A stretch of DNA of 64,000 nt from positions 15,455,077-15,519,076 of the forward strand of contig CM043946.1 of assembly GCA_014529385.2 (NCBI GenBank), written 5' to 3'. Shown here one piece after another: positions 25,138 to 36,100 of this stretch (the first letter of the stretch is position 1; every line of letters starts with the position of its first letter). A model generated the notes under the pieces. That model was not told the origin of the DNA. It worked only from the letters and a program-made list of their open reading frames with translations, and did not search any database. Source of the DNA: Adiantum capillus-veneris (Eukaryota > Streptophyta > Polypodiopsida > Polypodiales > Pteridaceae). The translations under genes were made by a program, and so were the position numbers.

Positions 25138-25330
25138 CTATTAAAGTTCAGTGATTATGAAGTTTCTGTTGGTGTGTTGCTATTGATTTCTCGCTCGAAG
25201 TGTCCAAGCCGATTACAGTGGTATTAGAGCACAGAAAGATGCTTCTTCTACGGAGGATCCAATCCTTTTTGCAGCGCACAGTTTTTGTGAAAGAATCTTT
25301 GTGTCCGGACCCCGGAAATATTAGCGACTC
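24602..25330 (+). mobile_element. LTR D: plus-strand relative of element C, LTR plus primer site only
   Basis: The LTR runs from TGTCACAAA at 24602 to GATTACA at 25217, with the same termini and blocks as C on the opposite strand (CCGAAAGGGGTGTCAATCTT, GGCACGGAACTCGCCGG). A tRNA-iMet type primer site (TGGTATTAGAGCAC) follows at 25219, then about 110 bp of leader. No coding parts follow. A fossil fragment, clearly older than C. It contains a (CT)n tract at 25056-25131 that C's LTR lacks at that place. Confidence 0.85.
25056..25131. repeat. (CT)38 microsatellite inside LTR D
   Basis: A pure dinucleotide tract within the LTR. There is no LINE at this tract. Confidence 0.97.
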
Positions 25331-25704
25331 CCACCCTTCATACATCACGCATCGGGCGGGCTCCCCTATGCATGTAGTCTTGCATTACATCAACCCATCA
25401 TCATCAACAGCTACAAAAAAGAGCCAATGGTTTCCAAATTTAATGTGATGCTTAATTGCGGCAACCTCATTTCTATAGTGGATCACAAATCATGTTAGGG
25501 GTGTGCACAAAAAGACACATTGTATTGAGCAAAAAGCATGTAAACTTGCAATTAATGCTTTTTAACCACATTAATAGACATTGCTAGCCCCCTTTTTAAC
25601 TAAAATTTAACGGTCACTTTCTCAGCGTTTAAAAATCAACCCCTATCCAGTAAATTTATACTTAGAATTCTCATTATTATTTATCGAGAACCACTTCAGA
25701 CATC
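25331..25704. other. Unassigned intron sequence
   Basis: AT-rich sequence between LTR D and element B. I see no gene or repeat in it. The AGATC at 25705-25709 is the target duplication of element B. Confidence 0.6.
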
Positions 25705-25709
25705 AGATC

Positions 25710-26300
25710 TGTAGCGGAGATAATGTGTCGTGCTCTCTATAGTGGGTGCTCCTCAGTGCAATGTGCGTGAGATCTCACTCCACAGAATGAAAACACCGAA
25801 GACAAAGAATAACAGAGCAACAACAGCAAGACTCAACAGTGAAACCTGAACAGCATGAACATCGACTAACTCAAAGAAACCAATATAGACTCTCGCATGG
25901 CAGCATACTCAACTCCAGCCCAGAACACATGGGTACAATGGGGGTGTCGAGCTCAATTGTGCAGGGATGGTGAAGACATGCTGTGCGTGAACTCAAGATA
26001 CTAGACTCAAGAACTCACAACCATACAAAGAAGATGATGATCGAGATAGTGTATCGAACAACCCGAACCAGCCACACGTATGTATCCCCTAAAGAGCCAC
26101 TAATGGATAGCAAATATCCCAAACCAGTTAAGCCTACCTCCAAACTGAGGTGGTGGCGATCTGGCCACGGTGTCCACTAGACCACCATCCATACCACTTA
26201 CCACTTGTCACTGCCCACGCGAGAGTCCGTCCAGTGTGAACTCCAGCCCAATTGCAACTAAATGCTTGTCTTGTGCCAGTGATACAATAGCCCTGCTACA
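25710..26300 (-). repeat. Element B 3' LTR
   Basis: Starts TGTAGCGGAG and ends CCTGCTACA on the plus strand. Pairs with 31463-32049. Confidence 0.94.
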
Positions 26301-26529
26301 GTTTGCCCGCCACAAGACCGCTCACCGTCTTGGTGAGAGGAAACATTGAATACGGCTACGAGAACCAAGGATCCAAAGGGACTGCATATCCGAGAAAACC
26401 TCAAAAAATTCAAAAAACTGCAATATAATGGAAAGGAAAGGGATATCCTTCATAAATTCCTAGCCAAATTCTCCAACCATACGTAATCCGCTTATGCTAA
26501 GCCAGTAGGTTAGGGGCAAGAACAGTAGG

Positions 26530-27060
26530 ATATGGACAAGAAGAGGGGAAAGAGGCTAGATACGAGAGGGTAAGGGGGTGAGATGGATAGGTAGGGGTGA
26601 GGAGGAGAGTGGGTGGGTAGGGGCGAGTGAGGGGAGGGTAGGGGTGAGGGGGCTTAGGGTAGGGTGGTAGGGTTTAGGGTAGGGATGACGGGATTTAGGG
26701 TAGGGGCGAGTGAGGGGAGAGAGGGTAGGGGCGAGTGAGGGGAGAGAGGGTAGGGGTGAGAGCAAGTGGGGAGGGGGTGGATAGGGGCGAGTGAGGGGAG
26801 GGTACGGACGAGGGGATTAAGGGTAGGGGCGAGTGAGGGGGGGGAGGGTAGGGGCGAGAGCAAGTGGGGAGGGGGTGGATAGGGGCGAGTGAGGGGAGGG
26901 GAGGGACGAGAGGGGGTGGGTAGGGGCAAGTGAGAGAGGGTAGGGGAGAGAGCAAGAGGGAAGGGGGTGGATAGGGGCGAGTGAGGGGAGGGTAGGGGCA
27001 AGAGGGGGGTGGGTAGGGGCGAGAGGGTGAGGGGGTAAGGGGGTGAAGGGGTCGGCAAGG
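26530..27060. repeat. G-rich degenerate tandem tract in element B, partly telomere-like
   Basis: Plus strand repeats GGGGCGAGTGAGGGGAG and GGGTAGGGG over about 530 bp, with TTTAGGGTAGGG and GGGTTTAGGG near 26655-26700 that resemble the plant telomere unit. The minus strand gives long proline/serine-rich open frames that are a by-product of composition. Confidence 0.88.
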
Positions 27061-27086
27061 ATGAGCTAGAGTGGGTGGGTAGGAAA

Positions 27087-27615
27087 CAGCAAAGAGCAAG
27101 AGACTGCTCAACAATGGAGAACATAGCAGATACCATAGCCTGACTTGTCGTAATGGCAACACCAACATCTACAACCAACATAGGCCAGAACATAGGTCCT
27201 TGATGGACTTGTAGAAAGTCTCGCTAGCTGGATATTGTGAAAGATCAACCCCTTGGCCAATATATGCTGCTAGCAAAGAAGAATAAATAACTGTGCTAAA
27301 ATCTATTTGAATAGAGGGGACTGTGAAGTGTCCCAAATCAGCAAACGTTGCTTCGGTTCCTGTGATAGCAAGAACAATGTTACCTAGTGAGATCCATCCT
27401 TGCTATCCATTTTTGAGAAAATACTTGACTATCCAATAGGGATTGAATGCTCGAATAATGCCCACATCACGCTTGAAGCTGATGAAGATGCCAATGCCGC
27501 CAATAAAGAAAAACCATACAAGGACACAAGGGAAAAAGGAGAATGCTACCCTCTGAGAGTTAAAGCGTTGTAGGCTGGGGAGGATTACTAGAATTTCAAT
27601 AGAGATAAAGGCAAT
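27087..27615 (-). pseudogene. Captured fragment of a HAK/KUP/KT potassium transporter
   Basis: Minus-strand frames read [70 protein letters not shown] and then [32 protein letters not shown]. These match, in order, consecutive membrane segments of plant HAK/KUP K+ transporters (family pattern GIGLYN..., [49 protein letters not shown]). About 175 residues are covered with no recognisable intron, which suggests an mRNA origin. It lies inside element B in the element's own sense, just after LQEEYIAF, where element E reads LQEEYAEF. It is not an independent gene: no start or end, and the frame is broken. Confidence 0.87.
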
Positions 27616-28176
27616 ATATTCTTCTTGTAACCGTCCTTTTGGAAGCTTTAGGAAGAGAAGTTCATCATATACAGAGAAGAGCTTTGGCTTGGTGGGAGAG
27701 TTACACACAAGACAACAGGCTGAGGAAGGGGTGAGGTGTGGGTGAACTCCTGTAAATGAGATTTCTTTCCCCTTCTATGGTACTTGGCAGACTCACCAAG
27801 TTTAAAGGCTTCTACTAAGGGGCCAGCTGAGCTATCAGCCTCTGTGACTTCCACACTTGGTGTTCGCTCCTGTGGCTCATTGGGCTCAGTTACGGTAGAA
27901 ACATTGGAAAAGGGTGTGACATTAGGTAAAGATTGAATAGAGACCCCATAACAAGGAATAGGCTTGGTAGCTTCCAACCACTCCAACAGATCTTCGTATG
28001 ACCCGTCAGGTGGAGCGGGCTGTTCTAATTCAGGGTTGGTTTCCATTGACAAAGAACTATACTGCACGACATGATCCATGCCTCCTTCTAGGAGAATGGG
28101 TTTCATTGCGGAGCCAAGAGTATGTATCCACATTGCGTCATTTCCCCAATCATGCATTGCTTTAATGTGTCGCAGC

Positions 28177-28426
28177 TGTGCGCTCCTTGCCGCACTGTCG
28201 AAGCAAGGGACTTGCCAATACACCGTATGCGAGCCACAAACGGCTCCAAGCACACAACAAGCCTAAACTAGCAAGCTCAAGAAAACAAAGGGTGTGTCAC
28301 TCACCGCTCTACGCTCGCCTTCGTGGTGGATTCCTCGCCGCGATGAAGAAGAAGCTGCAGTCGTGCCGCGCTCAACCGCTTCGCCGCCGTCGTGCCTTCG
28401 TAATGCTCGATCGCACACACACTCTC

Positions 28427-28457
<31 letters not shown>

Positions 28458-28751
28458 AGGAGGTGAAGAAGAAGAAGATGGAGATGGAGCAAGAGCACTC
28501 TTCAATTGCACAAATGAGAGAATGAGTAAAAATTAGGTTTAGTTGGCTTTTATAGGAGCTCACCCCATTCACATTTGGGCGCCCATGCTTAACCAACTAA
28601 TCCCTTGAATGTCCAAGTTAAAGTGCGCCTCTCATCGGCGATCACTCTACCTTTCCCTATTGGTCCGACAAGCCCGGTACCTGACTCTATCGAATACATA
28701 ATACGCGTCCATCGTAGGTGATGGGGTGTCCGTGAGCCGTGAGGGTTAACA
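28177..28751 (-). mobile_element. Solo LTR inside element B
   Basis: A 575-bp insert bounded by TGTGCG...TTAACA (TG...CA on either strand) with GCAGC on both sides (28172-28176 and 28752-28756). The empty site is seen in element A at about 15229 (GTGTCGCAGCCATGGTC). On the minus strand it contains TATAAAAG (near 28550), consistent with an LTR promoter in that direction. It holds no ORF of note. Family not recognised. Confidence 0.88.
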
Positions 28752-31462
28752 GCAGCCATGGTCTACTGATGAGCAGAGGAAATCCTCCTTCAACTTGCAG
28801 GAGACCAACAACAACAAAATCCAAGCTGAAGGTGAAGTCTTGTACTTGTAGAGGCACCTTGTCCACTATTCCCAATGGGTACTGTCCTTTGGTCAACCAA
28901 TGTAACTGTGAAGGGAGCAGGGCAGGTAGGCTCTAGACCTAAAGCCTAGTGAACTAGGGCATCAGGTTGATGCCAGATCCACCATTCACTAACACTCAGA
29001 ATTGCCGCCCCAAGACGGACATGGTGAGACGAGGGCTTCTATAATCATAAAGGGGAGCAACGGGATGGGATATCATATAGGACTTTGATGGTTGCACTGG
29101 GAGGTGCCCGCCACTAGGACTTGCTCCAGGGTAAAGTGACTGAATAACTGCAAGGGTGTCACTTCTAAAACTCGCATCTAGCCGCATCATGTCATAGAGC
29201 GACACTTGTTGGAAAGTGTTCTTCAAGATTGTCTCTGCTGTAAGATTTTCTTTTTCTACAAGTGGTTTCTTAGGCACCTTAATTTGATGTAGGTTGGCTA
29301 CTGCTTCTAAGAAAGCTTCATCAACATTTGAGAGCAGAGATGAGAATCCTTGCTTGGCACGAGGGGATCGCTTGTTGACAGCTGGAAGCGGGGTATCCAT
29401 AGGTGGGATCGTGGGCAGAAGAGGGGAATTGGTTGGAGGGCTAAGATTCAAGGATGCCCTCTGGGCCCGAGTGAGAACACCAATGGCCTCCTATACCCGC
29501 TTGAACTTGTCATTAGGGGCCACCACATGAGTAGAAGTGATGGTTGAGGGACGGTGCTAGCTGTTATCAAATTGATCTTGGGAAAGGTAAACTCATTTTG
29601 GCTTTGATTTGGGCTCGAAGGCGTGGATGCATGAAGTTTGGGACAATCCTTACTGTAGTGATCCTTCGCTTCAGGGCAATGACGGCGCGGTAGGGAGGGG
29701 ACCCTTCTGGCAGAGGGCTTTGCTTTGGTGATGTCCATATTCCCCGCATCTGTAGCACAAAATGGGCCGATTCAATGGGCGAGTCAAAGAGTGAGGTGGT
29801 CCTTGCTCTTGGTGCATGGAGCTGGACGTGGAGGCGTAGAAGTTTTGAGGGGATGAAGAAGCACCGGCATGATAAAAGCTCTGAGAGGGAAAAGTACTCT
29901 GCATACCTTGCTCAGGAGGGGCTGTCAGCAAAGGTGGTATGTGGTTTGGATGGCCATAGGGGGAAACCATATTGGATGTAGGTGCTGGCCCTTGGTGAAG
30001 AGTAGAACCAAGACATAGTTGTAGCAACCCTTTTCCTCATGTCCACACTTTTTACAGAAATGGCAATAAGCCCAAAGGGGGCATTCATGTGGAGGGTGCC
30101 CTGGCAAGCGGCATGAGCTACACCAGACCACAACCTTAGACTCTTGCTAAGTCTGGAGCTCTTCTAGCTCGCGCTTGATCTGGTCCAAGGCCTCTTGATG
30201 AGGGGGCTTCTCATGTCGAAGAGAGAATGATCTCTCCTCTTGAAGAACTCGTTGTAACTTCAGGGCTTCGAGTTCCTACGTAAAGAAGTTAAGGATTACA
30301 AGGACTTTCCAAAAAAACTGAGGGGGTCTCTACCTGAGGGGAGTCGGTGAACAACTTCCTAGCTCCTTCTATTCTAGTAGCAACCGCGACAAACTCCTCC
30401 AGAGTGGTGTCAAGTCAGAGACTCTCCCGGAGTTTTTGCTGGGAAGTTTTGGGAAGAGCCTTCTCCACCCACTCCTTAACCATAAATTCCCCCGGTTGCT
30501 GAGGAAGCTTGGCCACCAGAGACTTTGTTCTAGTCATGAGCTTTGCAAAAGTCTCATTAGGCTGGAGCATCAGGTTGGCCAACTCATCCAGGACCTCTCC
30601 TGGAAGTCCCTTGGTCTAAAAGATTCACAAAACTGTTGTCGTAATGTGGCCCAAGTCACAAAGTGGTTCTCTGCAAACTGACTGTACCACTTGTCTCCTA
30701 AGCCATCTAAGGTGGATGGGAAGAGTACCAAGTAGGCGTCTTCTCTGTTGAGGCCCCGACCCCTGCACAGGGAAACAAATCTCTTGGCATGGTCGTCGGC
30801 ATCCTCTGTGGAGAGACCTTTGAAAGTCGGAAACTTGATATTCACCTTAGTTAGAACGCTTGTGAGCTCCTCCATGGCTGTCTGTGCAAGAGCCTGTTGC
30901 TCAAAGGATTGCTGTAACACAGTGGGCGAGAACTTTACTGGAGAGGGTGATCGGGAGATGTAGAACTGGTAGAGAGAATGAAGGTAGTCACGTGAGAAGA
31001 AGTTGGGATAATGGGGTTGGTGGACTTCTGTTTGGATTAAGGGTTGACGCTTTCTGTGGTAGTACTTCAAAGAACTTAGCAGTAGACTTTGTCGATCCTT
31101 GGACTGCCTCATATGTGTCATAGAGCAATCGAATCCACCCAAGCTTTGGGCACTAAGACTTTAGATTGAGGTGGTCCAGACTCCACTAGACCAATGTGAG
31201 TGACCAAGATGAGCGACTAGACCAAGAGGAGTGACTGGACCAAGGCGAGGGACTAGACCAGGACAAGTGACTGGACCAGGGCGAGTAACTAGTCCAGGAC
31301 GAGTGACTAGACCAGTTGGTCGAGCTGGACTTGGACCATAGCGGGCGAGACCAATAGACCAACACAAGCGAGAGCTTATACCAGCTAGCTCCTCAACCTG
31401 TAGTTGCAACGGAGTGAGACTTCAGTTGAGGTCCCACTTGGCGTGCCAAAAATGAGAGCACC

Positions 31463-32049
31463 TATAGCGGAGATAATGTGTCGTGCTCTCTATAGTGGGT
31501 GCTCCTCAGTGCAACATGCATCAGATCTCGCTCCACAGAATGAAAACACCGAAGACAATGAATAACAGAGCAACAACAGCAAGACTTAGCAGTGAAACCT
31601 AAACAGCATGAACATCGACTAACTCAAAGAAACCAATACAGACTCTGGCATGGTAGCATACTCAGCTCCAGCCCAGAACTCATGGGTACAATGGGAGTGT
31701 CGAAGCTCAACTGTGTAGGGATGGTGAAGACGTGTTGTGCGTGAACTCAAGATACTAGACTCAAGAACTCACAACCATACAAAGAAGATGATGATCGAGA
31801 TAGTGTATCGAACCACCCGAACCAACCACACAGATGTATCCCCTAAAGAGCCACCAACGGATAGCAGATATCCCAAACCAGCTAAGCCTATCTCCAAACT
31901 GAGGTGGTGGTGGCCACGGTGTCCACTAGACCACCATCCGTACCACTTACCACGTGTCACTACCCAGGCGAGAGTCCGTCCAGTGTGAACTCCAACCCAA
32001 CTGCAACTAGCTGCTTGTCATGTGCCAGTGACACTATAGCCTTGCTACA
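31463..32049 (-). repeat. Element B 5' LTR
   Basis: Pairs with 25710-26300 along its length and ends TTGCTACA at 32049, followed by the AGATC duplication. The inside border reads GGTGCTCTCATTTTTGGCAC on the element strand, shared with elements A and E. Confidence 0.94.
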
Positions 32050-32211
32050 AGATCTTATGACCCTGCAATGTGCTCAGAAAACTTGAAACAAACGGATGTA
32101 AGAAATATAAGCATTCTAAAGTTACAACTTCATAGATGCAAAGTCAACACATTTTGGAGTTCGACTTAGTCACTGTACATATGAAAGTCAAAGAGAGCTT
32201 GGAACACTCAC

Positions 32212-32451
32212 AAGCTGCAGCAGGAAATTATATGAGGTTCCATGAAATAGATACACACACTCCACTATGTCAAAGAACAACCGCCTAGCAATGCTTGCGC
32301 GAATGGCCTTGGGTAATCCATTCATTATTTCGTCATGTTTCAATGTTTCTGTCTTGTATTTGAGCCGAACATGGTCTTGCATTTGCTCTTGCAACACATA
32401 AGGCAAATGATGCCGTTTGGCAAAACTATCCAATGCTTTGATCGAATCTCT
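32212..32451 (-). CDS. K+ channel exon: C-linker
   Basis: 80 codons, phase 0, starting RDSIKALDSFAKRHHLP and ending NFLLQL. This is the C-linker that joins S6 to the cNMP-binding domain in plant Shaker channels; LPKAIRASIARRLFF and VYLFHGTS are the recognisable segments. The acceptor is GTGTGGCAG and the donor GTGAGT. The upstream intron is only 71 bp, whereas the downstream one is 19.6 kb and contains all of elements A, B, C and D. Confidence 0.94.
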
Positions 32452-32522
32452 CTGCCACACAAAAACAAGTTTAGTGCTTCTACAAACTAAAATTAAGCAG
32501 AAAATAAAAATAAAAATCTTAC

Positions 32523-32840
32523 ATATTTTTTTGTTCTGCTATTTACATCCACAATTAGGTTGGTCATATTTCCAATCAAATACGCTGTCAAAGCTAAATT
32601 GAAAAGCATGTAAAGGATATTAAAACCCATCTCTGTGTAGTTTTGCGCATGAAGATCTCCATAGCCAACTGTCGACAATGTGGTAATAGACCAGTAGATG
32701 GAATAGATGTAGCAAATCCAAGGCCCCTTCGATCGGTAATCTGGGAGCGCAGAACCAATCCAAGTTTGTTGAGAATCTGGGGCATTGACAGCCAACATGA
32801 AATAGACACAGCCAGCACAATGGACAGCTAATAAAGTAAC
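32523..32840 (-). CDS. K+ channel exon: S5, pore and S6
   Basis: 106 codons, phase 0 at both ends. Residues 1-19 form S5 ([17 protein letters not shown]). The pore helix and selectivity filter follow at about 51-64 ([13 protein letters not shown], with the K+-selective GYGD). S6 covers about 74-97 ([18 protein letters not shown]), followed by MTNLIV as in Arabidopsis AKT1. The acceptor is TTTTTTCAG ending at 32841 and the donor is GTAAG starting at 32522. Upstream, only about 34 bp of native intron separates the acceptor from a (GA)n tract (minus strand) that belongs to the LINE chain. Confidence 0.95.
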
Positions 32841-32872
32841 CTGAAAAAACGAAACCCCACCTGAGCATGAGG

Positions 32873-32874
<2 letters not shown>

Positions 32875-32942
<68 letters not shown>
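32875..32942. repeat. (CT)n tract at the 5' foot of the LINE chain
   Basis: About 34 repeats. It begins 34 bp upstream (minus strand) of the S5-pore exon's acceptor and is followed directly by LINE copy 7. On the channel transcript it is (GA)n. Confidence 0.97.
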
Positions 32943-32945
<3 letters not shown>

Positions 32946-32999
32946 GATTGGTCTCAAAGGTCATTTTGGCCTTTTAAAGACGTTAATATAACATTCATT

Positions 33000-33003
<4 letters not shown>
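32943..33003 (+). mobile_element. LINE copy 7, tail only
   Basis: Only about 60 bp: CAGATTGGTCTCAAAGG, the stem-loop segment and ATTCATTTCAT, followed by (CT)n 33004-33061. An extreme 5' truncation of the LINE family. Confidence 0.85.
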
Positions 33004-33061
<58 letters not shown>

Positions 33062-33069
<8 letters not shown>

Positions 33070-33188
33070 TTGTAGTTTTCTTGTTTGTACCCAGACTTGG
33101 TACTAGACTCATCATTGTAATTAGTTGGTCTCATAGGTCATTTTGGCCTCTTCTAGACGTTAATATATCATTTCATTTCATTTCATTT
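33062..33188 (+). mobile_element. LINE copy 8, 3' UTR end only
   Basis: Starts at TTTCTTTGTTTGTAGTTTTC, which matches the 3' UTR of copy 12 at about 51740, and ends with the tail. A short TCTC tract joins it to copy 9. Confidence 0.85.
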
Positions 33189-33193
33189 CTCTC

Positions 33194-36100
33194 ACACAGC
33201 TTGCACATATGAGAGAGGTCATGCCAGAGATTATAGCAGCAAGGGAGAAGGGAAAGTTAGCTTTCTACAGAAATGGACGAGTAGTGATTACAGAGCACCG
33301 CTCTACGTGACGGTGCGAGACCTATGGGACCACTCTAAGGATGGCGGTTTGGAACTATAATGGTTCGTATAGACTTGATGTGGGGGCCTTTGAGGACAGC
33401 TTCAGAGAAAGAGACATTGTTTTCTACTCAGAGACTCATCAGGCTCCAGGACAGTTGATGCCGCATATATCAGGATACAGATGGGAGACAACTTGCAGGA
33501 CATGCACCAGAACTGCGCATGGGACTAGAGGATCAGGAGGTGTAGCAGTTCTTTTCAGAGAGGAGCTGCAACCACTGAGGAGATGGGACTTGAGAGATGC
33601 TCACACGACAGAGAGCATATAGAGTATGGGAGATACCTGAGAGAGATGACGACTACTCACAGTTTAGCCATACTGAATGGCTTAACGACTTTCCCATTGT
33701 CTACAGGTTTTACTTGTTTTCCACACAGACATGGGTCCAGCACTGTAGACTATGTTCTGACACATCCGAGCTTTATCTCTCACATTCAGGATTTCATAGT
33801 GGGGCCCAGGCCTGTTGGGATAGCAGTAGATCATGCACCTTTAACATTATCAGTCTCCTTTGACTACAATACATCTCAGGCCTCACGGGGTGATAGACAT
33901 CCACGCTATACTTTTACACCAGAGACTGACTCAGTCTATGTTGAGGAGATACGTAGGCTTTTATGAACATCAGAGCCAATATACACAGTGAAGGAGATCA
34001 CATCTATGCTGACAGTGACATTACATGGGGCAGCGACAGAGGCATACCCACACACGCAGCCTAGGCTGAGACGTCGTTCTGGGCACATGCCTCAGAACAG
34101 CTGGTATGATGAGGAGTGTCGACAGAGGAGAGCTCAGATACAGCGGGAGCTTACATTGGGAGTGATCACCTATAGACAGTCTCGCATTGCTACACGACGA
34201 CTAGTGCGACAGAAGAAGCGAGCTTTCTTGGTCCAGAGGGAGCAAGATTTATATCAGCTCTTCCTTAGTAGAGATTCAGGAGAGGCTTGCCGTCTATTCC
34301 ATGAGAAGTCTCCCCCACCAGTGATTACTTCTACAGAGATATGGGGGCAGTATGCAACATCTTTATACACTGTACCTGGACAACCACCACTACCAGACCC
34401 ACCACAGCCATGTCCGGCTACGAGCACCTTCTTTACCACCGAGATGGTAAAGGAGGCCATTGACAGGATGAAGACCAGACGGGCACAGGATCATGAGGGT
34501 TTGGTAGAAGAGCACATTATACATGCTGGGGATTTGTTGGCAGAGATCCTTGGACGGCTTTTCAACCATGTCATGTGTGAGGGCTTCCTTGAGTCTTGGA
34601 GATTATCTACTATTGTACCTATCTTCAAGACAGGAGACCCCACAATGCAGGGGAATTACCGTACTATCATGGTAGGACACACATTGGCACGATTATATGC
34701 ATCCATCCTCGAGCATAGGTTGAGCAGTTCGGCAGAGATTATGGGCATACGGGCACCTGGGCATGCTGGTTTCAGAAGGGGTTTCTCCACACTAGATCAT
34801 GTCTTTAAACTCAGAGCTATCATTGAGGAGGGTCGAGCACATGGTAGACGGATATACTGCAGCTTTGTGGATTTCCGCAAAGCTTTTGACACAATACCGA
34901 GGGCCAGATTGATGCACCGACTTATGGAATTGGGGGTACCCACAGAGCTGATGTGGGGGATTATGGCATTGTACAGTTCAGTGATGGGTCATGTACGCAC
35001 ATCAGAGGGGATATCTGACACAGTTCACTCCACTATCGGAGTGAAAAAGGGATGCCCACTGTCCTCTACTTTATTTGGTATGTATGTTGATGGGGTCTCT
35101 GATTATATTGACAGAGGAGGAGATAGAAGTGCTCAGCTTGCAGGGACATGGATCCCTCTTTTATTGTATGCTGACGATATCGTGTTGATATCTGAATCGC
35201 CAGAGGGTATGCACAGACATTTGGACGCATTGCATAGTTTTGCAGAGGATAGTGGATTGTCTGTCAACCTTGGTAAAACCAAGGTCATGGTATTTAATAC
35301 CACGCCACAGTGGGTTAGGAGATCAACACCTACTTTCACATATGGGCAGGACAGTATGGAGTACACTGATGCATACACATATCTTGGGGTGGTCTTTAGT
35401 GGACTGAGGTTCACACTGAAAGTGGCAGCAACCACTAGATTGACTCGTGCCTATGCAGCCCTAGGTGGTTTAGAGAGGATTTGTTCGCAGGTTCAGTTCC
35501 AGGAACCTCGAACAAAGCTCTGGCTTTTCGATACTCTGGTCGCTTCAGTTATGCACTACCGGGTTCAGGTTTGGGGACCGTCTATTGACAGTGCTGGATG
35601 GAGTAATATGGAGAGACCCCTGATATCTATGATTTCTAGGCTGATTAGAGCCTAGGCCTCAGTCCCACATGACATCATACGAGCGGAGCTGGCTGCCCCA
35701 CCTATGGAGGTTGAGACACTCACCAGATCAGTATCATTTGTACACAGCTTATGGGACACCACCAGGGACAGGTATGCCAGGCTTGCTCTTGAGTCATCCA
35801 GACAGCTGGCATTACAGGGAGATACATCATGTTGGTATGCACAGATGAGCTCATGGTTTCAGAGGCATGGTTTCAGCATGGACAAGCTGCCCCCTTTCCA
35901 GTATTCTCTTGATGCACCATCCTTGGCTCTTACACGGATGGAGACTACTAGACTCATTCGGCAGGATCTTATCCAGCTTGATAGCAAGAGGACATGGATA
36001 GAGCCATCACCGGAGTTGGGTACGAAGAGGGTTTTCTATAGAGAGCCTCTCCGTCAATTCACGACAGACGGATTTGTCACACGGCCGAGTTACATGGACA

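Larger units (their letters stand above)
25710..32049 (-). mobile_element. LTR retrotransposon B: gag/protease element with captured HAK/KUP fragment
   Basis: A 6.3 kb fossil with LTRs at 25710-26300 and 31463-32049 and an AGATC duplication at 25705-25709 and 32050-32054. The LTRs differ by several percent, so it is older than C. Parts in element order: gag from about 31110 (MTHMRQSKDRQS; gag core KVNIKFPTFKGLS; CCHC CYRCGEYGHHQSKA near 29745), protease-like and following region about 29450-27640 (with a solo LTR inserted), host-derived HAK/KUP transporter piece about 27610-27087, then a C-rich tract about 27060-26530. No RT, RNase H or integrase is recognisable although both ends are present. 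Coding parts are broken in several places. Confidence 0.9.
31..32840 (-). other. AKT1-like: AKT1-like Shaker K+ channel gene, 3' two-thirds, eight exons
   Basis: This is a voltage-gated inward-rectifying K+ channel of the plant Shaker family, which in known members sits in the plasma membrane and takes up K+. Exons in coding order are 32840-32523, 32451-32212, 12567-12469, 12393-12361, 12084-11899, 11754-11560, 11469-11394 and 657-31, about 591 codons in all. Together they give S5-pore-S6, C-linker, cNMP-binding domain, about five ankyrin repeats and the start of a KHA domain, which is the AKT order. Every junction up to the last two falls between codons, and all have GT-AG borders except one GC-AG. 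Introns in order are 71 bp, 19.6 kb, 75 bp, 276 bp, 144 bp, 90 bp and 10.7 kb. S1-S4 are not in the window, and the KHA end lies beyond the left edge. No stop or frameshift is seen in the exons, so the gene is probably functional. AKT1 versus AKT2 class is not settled. Confidence 0.93.

Noticed and set aside
26556-27193. Proline/serine-rich open frames on the minus strand
   Set aside because: They are explained by the C-rich tandem tract of element B; only the HAK/KUP-like part at the right end is meaningful.
27087-27615. HAK/KUP fragment as an independent host gene inside the intron
   Set aside because: It is enclosed by the LTRs and duplication of element B, in line with its gag region, and lacks any gene ends.
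32943-33003. Tail-only copies (also 47345-47402) as separate SINEs
   Set aside because: They match the last 60 bp of the LINE 3' UTR exactly in layout and have no SINE head; extreme 5' truncation is simpler.
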